A stretch of DNA of 64,000 nt from Pseudopedobacter sp035496935 (GTDB lineage: Bacteria; Bacteroidota; Bacteroidia; Sphingobacteriales; Sphingobacteriaceae). A program made the position numbers and the translations under genes. Below are positions 8,601-16,125 of this stretch, piece by piece (positions within the stretch are counted from its first letter, which is position 1; every line of letters begins with the position of its first letter). The stretch spans positions 434,001 through 498,000 of the forward strand of contig DATJED010000010.1 in assembly GCA_035496935.1 (NCBI GenBank), given 5' to 3'. The notes below the pieces were generated by a model. That model did not search any database and had not been told where the DNA came from. It worked only from the letters and a program-made list of their open reading frames with translations.

Positions 8601-9706
8601 GATTAGGTATTGATCCATCTATAGGAGATAGTTTGTTTGAGCATTCTTACAGAGCAAACCAATTAAATTCTGATAAAAAAATAAGTGGATTCGGGATTGG
8701 TCTTTTTGTTTCTAAAAAGATAGCTGAGCAACAGGAGGGGAGCTTGACTTATGTCAGCATTCCTAAAGAAGGGACGGTTTTTAAATACATTATTCCAAAA
8801 AACACAAAGGGAATTGTGGCCGACGGGACTCCTAAATCAAAAATGAGAGGAGAGTCATTGATCAATGAAATGATTGAGGAACCTATACCAGTGATTTTAG
8901 AAAAGGATCAGGAAGATATATTGGATTTAGTTGGAGATGTACCTGTTTTACTTTTGGTAGATGATGAAAAGGAAATCAGGAATTACATGAAGTCCTTATT
9001 GTACAAATCGTATAAAATATATGAAGCAGCATCAGCTGAAATTGCTCTTGAATTATTAAAAAAAATAACCCCAGATTTAATATTAAGTGATGTAATGATG
9101 CCAGGGATAAGTGGAGTTGAATTGTGCCAAAATTTAAAAAGTGCCAAAAACACCAATCATATACCTGTTATCTTGCTTACAGGTACTTCATCCACAGAGA
9201 TTAAGCTAAAAGGAATAGAATGCGGTGCTGATGATTACATTACTAAACCTTTTGATAACGTACTCTTACTGGCCAGGATTAAAAGTATTCTTAAAGATAG
9301 AGCTTCATTAAAACGGTATTTTATTAATGAGATAACACTCCAAAATAACGATGAAAAAGTAGCTGATGATTATAAAGTTTTTTTAAAAAAATGTATTGAA
9401 ATTGTTGAAACTCATATTGAAGATGAAGACTTTAATGTGAATGCATTTGTTGAGAAAATGGAGATGAGCCATTCTAACATCTTTAGAAAAGTGAAATCGA
9501 TTTCAGGGTTGTCTTTAAGTGAATTTGTCCGTTATATCAGGCTTAAAAAAGCAGCGGAGTTACTGATTAAGACGGATTTACAAATAAAAGAAGTCGCTTT
9601 TAAAGTGGGTTTAAATGATGTGAAATATTTCAGAAGGCAGTTTTTTACTTTATTTAAGCAAAACCCGTCTGATTATATTAAAAAGTACAGGAAAATCTAT
9701 CGCTAG
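5648..9706 (+). CDS. Hybrid two-component system sensor/regulator (HTCS)
   Basis: 1352 residues. A signal peptide is followed by a long periplasmic sensor of beta-propeller repeats (GFMWFGTFDGLNKFDG, GRLWVGTQKGL, GEIWLGTYGTGVKRF; residues about 25-660) and a Y_Y_Y domain (about 690-785, ending near the membrane). One transmembrane helix lies at about 790-808. The cytoplasmic part has a HisKA domain with the phospho-acceptor His (SHELRTPL, H839), an HATPase_c domain (NLISNAIKYTP, SGFGIGLFVSKK), a receiver with acceptor Asp (ILSDVMMPG, D1148; ITKPF) and an AraC-type helix-turn-helix at the C-terminus. In known HTCS proteins the periplasmic propeller binds an oligosaccharide. It ends 52 bases from the convergent arabinan block, which it probably regulates. 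Confidence 0.97.
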   Translation: MKKGLQVFVIISCLIKISYAQNITSIGIEQGLSNNTVTAIIKDKFGFMWFGTFDGLNKFDGSSFIKYRTVGSNSQSVPDNFITALSADSVGRLWVGTQKGLCIFYQEKSSFSTVNYLPYNPNTKTQPKKLNQQINALCTAPNGDVFIGAKNVGLLKYHNDSSKFALQIPLFIKGKLKKTYSVLALVNDLKQGVWILTADDGICYFNQEKKFAIQVDSSLIGNCAVIDKEGLLWIGTSFGLYSFNTKTKLLRSIRFTDKDISSPKITGLKLDLNGKLWITTDGRGLIVYDRKTNEVVQMLKEEDSESLTSNALNTIYIDDANRKWTGTIRGGINVIDSNRNYFKTVRHLPYNKNSLVNNTVMSFCEDGNDIWIGTDGGGISVWNREKSSFQQFVFNESGKQSTGANQITSIVKDKSGEIWLGTYGTGVKRFNAKNKTFEDIPFLQSDRSAKYVWKLYIDKNGDIWAGCIKGRWAGDLKSGLYKYDKKSNQFKVSEFAVNAEILSISDDEKGNLWLGTLSDLIKIPLDGKGGKKTFKLDSYIRDIVPDKKGNVWIASHGKGLWCLNSSSNKLTSYNESNGLPNNYVIQIEIDKSGMIWASTFNGLSRVNPFSKKIYNFHVEDGLQSNQFYYNASLTLQNGEMLFGGIKGFNIFNPNHLQINQSFPVIRFTGMSVLNNPLNINNEFVKRKNPYQPSEIILPYDKSMFSLDFVALEYSRPEKIKYAYYLEGWDKQWNYTNAKTLSYSRINEGHYLLKIKSTNSSGIWNTHYETVSVVILPPWYRTWWAYTLYLLALSTGIYGFIYYQKSKERLRYEVKLTKLEAKQEAELTQKRIGFFTNISHELRTPLTLIINPIKDLLNQPDDKPNQVDLDAVYRNARRMLSLVDQLLLFRNAENEISDFKPELLDIAEVCREVFFCFSNQLYSKNIKNEINIDTNPIAVFADREKIEIVLFNLISNAIKYTPEDGRISVDLKENENQVEISIADSGLGIDPSIGDSLFEHSYRANQLNSDKKISGFGIGLFVSKKIAEQQEGSLTYVSIPKEGTVFKYIIPKNTKGIVADGTPKSKMRGESLINEMIEEPIPVILEKDQEDILDLVGDVPVLLLVDDEKEIRNYMKSLLYKSYKIYEAASAEIALELLKKITPDLILSDVMMPGISGVELCQNLKSAKNTNHIPVILLTGTSSTEIKLKGIECGADDYITKPFDNVLLLARIKSILKDRASLKRYFINEITLQNNDEKVADDYKVFLKKCIEIVETHIEDEDFNVNAFVEKMEMSHSNIFRKVKSISGLSLSEFVRYIRLKKAAELLIKTDLQIKEVAFKVGLNDVKYFRRQFFTLFKQNPSDYIKKYRKIYR

Positions 9707-9757
9707 GGGTGTTTTTCTGTTTTAAGATAAATCTTAATAATTTACACGACCTATATT

Positions 9758-12184
9758 TTATAATTTAAATCGATATACAGTAAGTGAATAAGGCAGGATT
9801 TCACCACTTAATAGCTCATTTACACTACATTTTGTAACGGTAGGAACAGCAGTTTTATTCTCAGGTTTTCCAGTTAAAACTTGTTTTGATATGGATACAT
9901 TTTTTTGAATTTCCTTTCCTTCAAAATTTAGGAGAGGTTTTACAGTCACCGGAAGCATATTGATGATTTTAATAATTAAATCACCTGATCTGCTATCATA
10001 TACGGTGGAAACAGCGAATCTCTTCTTAACCTCTTCACTTTGTCCTTCCATGTTGATTTGATTCGCTAAATATTCATCGCCAGAATTTTGACCATAAATG
10101 CGTTGCACATAATAGCCAGTTGTAGGTTTAACTTCTGTATTATTAAAATAAATTAAATCCGGATTCCATTGTGTATGTCCTTCTTTGGCCAACAAAGGCG
10201 CATAGGAACTCATTTTTACGATGTCTCCATTACGCTCAACACTAGCCAGATACAGGGCTTCTGCTAAAGCAGATTCTATATTTGGGCCACCTTTAGCATG
10301 TGCGGCATATTCCCCAAGGTAAACTTTTGCACTGTTTCTATCGTAGCTATCATAAAAATCCTGATTGTTAATAAACCATCCCGGGCTTTGGTAATAATGC
10401 TCATCAACCATCGGAACTTTTAATTTATTTGCCAGTGTCCATCCCTCTTGATAGTCAGTACCTTCATTAAAAGGACCACTTGTGCCAATAACCGTAATTT
10501 CGGGGTGTTTATCACGGATTGCATCGAAAATCATGGTAAACCTTTTTTCAAATACATCGCTTATCTGATCCTCGTTACCAACTCCAATGTATCTCAAATT
10601 GAAAGGTTTGGGATGTCCTGATTCTGCTCTTATTTTACCCCATTTGGTATTGGTTCCTCCGTTAGCCCACTCAATCAAATCCAGTACATCTTGCACATAT
10701 TTATCCATCTCATTTAAAGGAATTCCACCTTGTTGCCCTCCTTCTGAATTTTGACACGGAACGCCAGCAGCAACCACGGGTAGGGGTTCGGCTCCAATAT
10801 CTTCACAAAACTGAAAATATTCATAATATCCCAAACCAACAGTTTGGTGATAATTCCAGATATTACGTTGTGGTTTACGTTTTTCTAGCGGTCCAATGGT
10901 GTTTTTCCAATGGTACATGTTATCAATTCCAAAACCATGAACTAAGCATCCGCCTGGAAAGCGGATGAACTTAGGTTTCATCTCGGCAATTGTTTGTGCA
11001 AGGTCAGCTCTTAATCCATTTGCGCGTTCTTTAAAGGTTTTTTGAGGAAACAAGCAAATCATGTCCATGTCAATAGTACCGCTAAACTGTGGGTAAATTT
11101 CTAAACGGGCATCGCTCGCTGTTTCAGTGGCTGTTAGAACAGCATCATACTTTTTCCAATTTTTAGAAATATTTTTGGTTTGCGTTTCACCATAAATTTC
11201 TCCATGTATTCCAACAAGGCGGATTAAGAAAATCCCATTTTTTGCTGAGGAACTTCGGGCAAAAACAGAAAAATTATATTTGTCATTTTTTTTAATTGGA
11301 ATTCCATCAAAACCTTCGTTAACTAAAGCTGCGCCAACCTTACTTAACTGTAATTTTGCATAGTGTTTATTGTTAGGATGAATAGGGGCAACGCTGTCAA
11401 TTGTCCATGAGGCTTGGGCTCCTTTTAGTTCCCATGCCATTTTGTTGTTCCAGTTTAAATCCTTTCCTAGTTTGTCGTTTACGTTGTATTCAAATCCTCG
11501 GTTTTGTATCAATTCTGCATACAGACCTCCGTCTGCAGAGTAATTGATATCCTCAAAAAAAGCACCTATCAACATATTGCTGATAGGTTTTTTATCGTCC
11601 GTGTTGATATTTATTTTTGCTTGTACAGGTTTTAAGTGTCTTAAGCGAGTGCTGTCATCTCTAATTGTTTCTCTACGCAACATCTCTTTGAACGCTGCAG
11701 ATCGTCGTGTTTTTATGAGCTCCTCAACAATATGCCAGCTAACGCTAAGTTTTGTCCCTGTTAATTTTTCTCCATTTATTTCGATAGAACTTAGCTGTTT
11801 AGCTGCATTTTCGTAAACCTTTTTTTCAATGCTATAATCCTGTCTTCCCCACGTGAACAAGTTGTCCGATGCAGTATGTCCATAGACTTCGTTTCTATCG
11901 CTGGCTTTCCAAAGGCAATGCCAAACCCCGCTAGGGTCATGAAGCAGTACAGGCATTAGCATCTTTTTTTCAGTCCCGTAATCACTCCTCACAAATATAA
12001 ATTCAGGTCCTATGGAATGCCAGTTTTTACTATCCACACTCCAGGCAAACTGAAGACCATTGTGTCGCTTACCATCATTTTTTGTATAAGCGAATAGATA
12101 AGTCGAATCAGGCTGGTTAGCCCAAGCGTAGGAGCTCAACTGTCCTAAACAAAAAATAATTATAACGAATAAGTTTTTTTTCAT
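9758..12184 (-). CDS. GH51 alpha-L-arabinofuranosidase with an extra N-terminal propeller-like segment
   Basis: 808 residues with a signal peptide. From about residue 200 the sequence is a GH51 enzyme (ISNMLIGAFFEDINYSADGG, FIRFPGGCLVHGF). The acid/base Glu is in GVGNEDQ (E538) and the nucleophile Glu in VDEHYYQ (E595), followed by a C-terminal beta-sandwich. GH51 enzymes release terminal arabinofuranose from arabinan or arabinoxylan. Residues about 25-130 (YLFAYTKNDGKRHNGLQFAW, PSGVWHCLWKASDR, DNLFTWGRQ) look like part of a GH43-type five-bladed propeller, too short to be a full catalytic domain; a binding or relic role is inference. It is the third gene of a minus-strand block with two GH43 genes (spacings 12 and 5 bases). 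Confidence 0.93.
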   Translation of the reverse strand: MKKNLFVIIIFCLGQLSSYAWANQPDSTYLFAYTKNDGKRHNGLQFAWSVDSKNWHSIGPEFIFVRSDYGTEKKMLMPVLLHDPSGVWHCLWKASDRNEVYGHTASDNLFTWGRQDYSIEKKVYENAAKQLSSIEINGEKLTGTKLSVSWHIVEELIKTRRSAAFKEMLRRETIRDDSTRLRHLKPVQAKININTDDKKPISNMLIGAFFEDINYSADGGLYAELIQNRGFEYNVNDKLGKDLNWNNKMAWELKGAQASWTIDSVAPIHPNNKHYAKLQLSKVGAALVNEGFDGIPIKKNDKYNFSVFARSSSAKNGIFLIRLVGIHGEIYGETQTKNISKNWKKYDAVLTATETASDARLEIYPQFSGTIDMDMICLFPQKTFKERANGLRADLAQTIAEMKPKFIRFPGGCLVHGFGIDNMYHWKNTIGPLEKRKPQRNIWNYHQTVGLGYYEYFQFCEDIGAEPLPVVAAGVPCQNSEGGQQGGIPLNEMDKYVQDVLDLIEWANGGTNTKWGKIRAESGHPKPFNLRYIGVGNEDQISDVFEKRFTMIFDAIRDKHPEITVIGTSGPFNEGTDYQEGWTLANKLKVPMVDEHYYQSPGWFINNQDFYDSYDRNSAKVYLGEYAAHAKGGPNIESALAEALYLASVERNGDIVKMSSYAPLLAKEGHTQWNPDLIYFNNTEVKPTTGYYVQRIYGQNSGDEYLANQINMEGQSEEVKKRFAVSTVYDSRSGDLIIKIINMLPVTVKPLLNFEGKEIQKNVSISKQVLTGKPENKTAVPTVTKCSVNELLSGEILPYSLTVYRFKL

Positions 12185-12196
12185 GATTGTATTTGA

Positions 12197-13222
12197 CTAA
12201 ATAGTTGGAACAACTCTTTTGATTGTTCCGTCTTTATTAAATTCTAGCTTATCGATACATACTTCCCGATTGAAACCGGCCTCTACTCCTTTAAGAATGC
12301 CATCAGGTCGTTTAAAGCGGTGATAAACAATATACCACTCATCTGTTCCTGGGATCTGGAGAACAGAATGGTGACCCGTAGCATAAATTCCCTTCTCCCG
12401 TTGCTTTTTTAAAATATCAACACTTTGAGCAGGATCTATTGGTCCAACCGGAGATGTTGATTTAACGTATCGAACTTCATAATCCTCGCTTCTGGTGTCG
12501 TTTTTAGACCAAGAGAAATAGTAAAATCCTCTGCGATAAAATACATAAGATGCTTCACTATAAAACTTATCATTTGGGATCACTATTTGTGTTGTTTGTG
12601 GTTTTATCGAAACCATATCATCATTAAGTTCACAAACAGCCATAAAATAATTTCCCCAATACAAATACGATTTTCCGGTTTTGGGGTCGGTAAAAACATC
12701 TGGATCAATATTTTGTCCGCGATTCATTCCGTCCGGAAATTTATCAATTAACGGCTTTGCAGAGTCAATAAAAGGTCCAGTTGGATTTTCGGCAACAGCC
12801 ACACCGATTTTTTTATTAGCAGTGAAATAATAGTAATATTTGTATTTCCCATCTGCACCTTTTTTCTCAACAATACTTGGTGCCCAAGCATTAGTATGAG
12901 CCCAAGAAACATCTTTTTTTAAATCTAATATAATACCTTCATCTTTCCAGTTCTGTAAATTTTTTGAAGAAAAAGCTTTAAAATAGGTGCCCGTCCAATT
13001 CTTAAATCCATCTGATGTTGGGTAGATATAAAACTTTCCCGTTTTTTCTGCATATAAAATCTCTGGGTCTGCATATAGACCATGTAAAACTGGATTGTGA
13101 CTTTTTTTAAGTTTTATATTCCGGCTTTTAAATTCATTGTTTTGTCCTGTTTGTACCTGCTGAGCACATGCAGTTAAGACCATGAAGCAAAGATAGAAAG
13201 AGGAAATGCAACGATTTTTCAT
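12197..13222 (-). CDS. GH43 family lipoprotein (arabinanase/arabinofuranosidase type)
   Basis: 341 residues with a lipoprotein signal (VLTACAQQ), so it is predicted to sit in the membrane facing the periplasm or cell surface. The single five-bladed propeller has the GH43 acidic motifs: LYADPEILY (general base Asp), NIDPDVFTD (pKa-modulating Asp) and FYSEASYVF (general acid Glu). It probably cleaves arabinose or xylose linkages; co-location with GH51 and the double GH43 protein favours arabinan. It is the middle gene of the minus-strand block, 5 bases after the stop of the upstream gene, which indicates one transcript. Confidence 0.9.
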   Translation of the reverse strand: MKNRCISSFYLCFMVLTACAQQVQTGQNNEFKSRNIKLKKSHNPVLHGLYADPEILYAEKTGKFYIYPTSDGFKNWTGTYFKAFSSKNLQNWKDEGIILDLKKDVSWAHTNAWAPSIVEKKGADGKYKYYYYFTANKKIGVAVAENPTGPFIDSAKPLIDKFPDGMNRGQNIDPDVFTDPKTGKSYLYWGNYFMAVCELNDDMVSIKPQTTQIVIPNDKFYSEASYVFYRRGFYYFSWSKNDTRSEDYEVRYVKSTSPVGPIDPAQSVDILKKQREKGIYATGHHSVLQIPGTDEWYIVYHRFKRPDGILKGVEAGFNREVCIDKLEFNKDGTIKRVVPTI

Positions 13223-13227
13223 ACGTT

Positions 13228-15699
13228 TTATTTAAACTGCATTTTAAGTTTCCAATACGAGGCAAGTTTTTCGGCTTCCTGTTTAGTAAGGTGTATTACT
13301 GCACCATGTTTTGGGCTAAAATTTGTCGATTTCATTACGCCTTCATTAAAATGACCAAGATCTTTGAAATGCACAAAGTCATTGGTCTCACTAAAACCGA
13401 AGTTATGGGGAGTGATTCCATAAATGTCATACATCAACACCCATTTATCTTCACCAATCCTTTTCCAAACATTAGGTGCTTCACACGCTTTTTCCTCAGG
13501 GTCGTACCAACGGGGATCATACACATAGCCACTATTTATTTTATCTGAAACGGCTTGTTTTACACCGGCTTGACCATCATGCGAAACATAGAATAATCTG
13601 AATTTATCCCCTACTTTAGTGATGTCTGCATCTAGCACAGAGATATTTTTATCAGGATATTCAAATAATAGCTGAGGAGTAGTTTCTAATTTATCGAAGT
13701 TGTCGTTCACATAAGCATAATACAATCTGTTTGGCTCATTCTGAAAACGCATCGTAAAATAAATCATGAGCTTCTTTTTTTCTTCATCATAAGTTACTTC
13801 TGGTGCCCAAACACAACCTACTTCAGCAAATTCTGCCGACAATTTATCCATATAAATATTTGTACGTTTCCAACTGATTAAATCCCAAGATTTCATCAAT
13901 ATCATCCCTTTATTATTTCCCCAACCATACTTTTTGCCATCGCGTTCCCATTGCGTATTTCTATAGCCGTCTTTCTGGCCAAATACATGAAGGTCTGTCA
14001 TTGCCATATAGAAAGCTCCATCCGGACCTCTGAATATATGCGGATCGCGGATCCCCTTTTGACTGGCGATGGTATCTCCAGCGATTACAGGTTTATCATC
14101 GTTAAGTGCGGTGAAAGTATATCCATCATTGCTTAACGCCATATACAATCCATGTGTTTCATCCCTGTGGAAAACCATAAGGTAAGTGCTCATGTCTTTT
14201 TCTTCTGGTACTGCATTCTTGTAACGAAAGTCTTTGAACTTACTTTGTGCATGTCCAAAAGAAACCAGCGCTGGTCTTAAAGCATAAAAACCTTTGAAAT
14301 TATTGTGATTTAAGCCAGAAACGTTGATGTCTTTTGCTAGTACCTTCCAGTCTTCGCCGTTTTTGCTTGCATAAAATGTACAATTATTACCTTGGTTTAA
14401 TATTTTTAGGAAACAACGTTTCGCAAAATTACTTTTTATTTGCTGCGTTTTTTCTGCATTCTCATAAATCGTAAATGTTTGTCCATTAAAGCTTATTCCT
14501 GCGTAGGCTTTTTCATTGTAAAAAAGCATAAGACCAGCATTATTGCCTTTTTGAACCTCAACTTCTACTTGTGTTGAATAAGTTTTATCAGTAGCAGTAA
14601 CCAATAATAAACGACCATCATCAGGGCTTGAACCTTTTGATCGTATGGTTAGTGTTTTGTTTTTTATGCTGATGGCTTCAGGTTTATACTCTTTCCAAAA
14701 TGTCCACTGTAAGCCGATTTTTGAATTGCTAAAATCATCGGAAAGCACTAAACCATGAGTTGTTTTGCTTTCGGGATTAATAGGTACAGCATTAGTTTTA
14801 GTTCTGTACCAACCGTCAGCTGTCCACTCAATTGGTTCAATTAGTGTTTGGCGCCCTAAAGAATGATATCCATTTGCATAAGCGTGGTAAACTATCCACC
14901 AATTGCCATTTACATCGTCAATTATAGTCCCGTGACCTTTAGACCACCAATTTTCATTGTCTGAATACGTATGAATAATGGGATTGTAAGGCGAATTTTC
15001 CCATGGTCCAAGAGGAGATTTTGAACGGGCAGTAACTATCATGTGACTAGTTGCGGGCCCGGCCGTTCCTCCTTCGGCAGAGGTAAGGTAATAATAGCCA
15101 TTGTGGTAAGATAGTTTGGGAGATTCCAAACACTTGCACTCCGTATTCCATTTTTTTGGATAGTTCCAACCTTCGTAAACTGACTTCTTCTCTCCAATGG
15201 TACTTAATCCATCATCAGCAAGTTGAATTACCTGCCCTGCATCCGTATATAAGTAACGTTTTCCGTCTTGTCCAACCACATGCCCAGGATCAATACCTTT
15301 TACTTTCAGATCAATCGGTTTACTCCACGGTCCTTTGATATCATCAGCCCATACTACCCAGTTAGTTTGAGCTGCTGGATAATAGAGGAAAAATCTACCA
15401 TTGTCTTTTACTAAATCAGGAGCCATTGCGGAGCCTTCATATTCTGGGATCACACGTGTAACTGGCTCCCAGTTTATCAAGTCCTGCGAGTGCCAAATTA
15501 AAAAACCGGGTTTGTAATAGAACGGAGAGTGAGTCATATAATAATCTTTTCCATCTCGAAGAATCGTTGGATCGGGATAATCACCGGATAAGATGACTTT
15601 TGGATATTTCTGAGCTTTCACAATCGAAAAGCTAAACAGGAATGTCAACAGAAAGAAAAATGATCTAATTTTAAAAAGGGGTTTTAGCACTTTATTCAT
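13228..15699 (-). CDS. Secreted protein with two GH43-type propellers
   Basis: 823 residues with a signal peptide ending near IVKAQ. The first GH43 propeller covers residues about 30-330 (GDYPDPTILRDGKDYYMTHS, GIDPGHVVGQDGKRYLY, CLESPKLSYHNGYYYL). A beta-sandwich of the GH43_C2 type follows (about 340-490, FSNSKIGLQWTFWKEYKPE, NAGLMLFYNEKAYAGI). A second propeller fills residues about 500-823 (GIRDPHIFRGPDGAFYMAMT, VGCVWAPEVTYDEEKKKLM, ACEAPNVWKRIGEDKWVLMY) and also keeps Asp/Glu residues at motif positions. Two propellers in one chain suggest one enzyme acting on two linkages or a catalytic plus a binding module. It is the first gene of the minus-strand arabinan block. Confidence 0.9.
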   Translation of the reverse strand: MNKVLKPLFKIRSFFFLLTFLFSFSIVKAQKYPKVILSGDYPDPTILRDGKDYYMTHSPFYYKPGFLIWHSQDLINWEPVTRVIPEYEGSAMAPDLVKDNGRFFLYYPAAQTNWVVWADDIKGPWSKPIDLKVKGIDPGHVVGQDGKRYLYTDAGQVIQLADDGLSTIGEKKSVYEGWNYPKKWNTECKCLESPKLSYHNGYYYLTSAEGGTAGPATSHMIVTARSKSPLGPWENSPYNPIIHTYSDNENWWSKGHGTIIDDVNGNWWIVYHAYANGYHSLGRQTLIEPIEWTADGWYRTKTNAVPINPESKTTHGLVLSDDFSNSKIGLQWTFWKEYKPEAISIKNKTLTIRSKGSSPDDGRLLLVTATDKTYSTQVEVEVQKGNNAGLMLFYNEKAYAGISFNGQTFTIYENAEKTQQIKSNFAKRCFLKILNQGNNCTFYASKNGEDWKVLAKDINVSGLNHNNFKGFYALRPALVSFGHAQSKFKDFRYKNAVPEEKDMSTYLMVFHRDETHGLYMALSNDGYTFTALNDDKPVIAGDTIASQKGIRDPHIFRGPDGAFYMAMTDLHVFGQKDGYRNTQWERDGKKYGWGNNKGMILMKSWDLISWKRTNIYMDKLSAEFAEVGCVWAPEVTYDEEKKKLMIYFTMRFQNEPNRLYYAYVNDNFDKLETTPQLLFEYPDKNISVLDADITKVGDKFRLFYVSHDGQAGVKQAVSDKINSGYVYDPRWYDPEEKACEAPNVWKRIGEDKWVLMYDIYGITPHNFGFSETNDFVHFKDLGHFNEGVMKSTNFSPKHGAVIHLTKQEAEKLASYWKLKMQFK

Positions 15700-16125
15700 A
15701 ATAATATCTATTCAGGTGTTCGTTAACAAGACAATCGTTTTAGCCTTATATATTCTTTTTTAATAGCGAAAATCATTGATTTTTTTAGTTTTAGAACTAC
15801 GGTCAAAAAAGGGATTTACGTTTAGGTAATAGAGCCCCTTCAATATTGTGGAGCGCAATTGTAAGATTAATAATTAGGGATTAACATTTTAATAAATATA
15901 ATGAGTTTTTTGGAAACGAGTTTTTTTATGGTATACGTTTCGCGCTATTTTCTGCTTCAATTCGCTGTTCTTCGTATATCTAAACAACTGTAATTCAGAA
16001 TAAATATTACTCTGTAATATTGAGCGTAAACAGTTAAATATCAGAGAGTATAGGGACTTTGACCTTAATCCTTAATATCCTGATTTTCCATAAGTTCTTT
16101 TAAATTTTCGTGGTTTTGAATAAAA
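15700..16125. other. Intergenic stretch without genes
   Basis: AT-rich and without a convincing reading frame or strong hairpin. It must hold the promoter of the minus-strand arabinan block (near 15700-15760) and the 3' end of the GH35 gene. I see no LacI-type operator in it. Confidence 0.5.
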
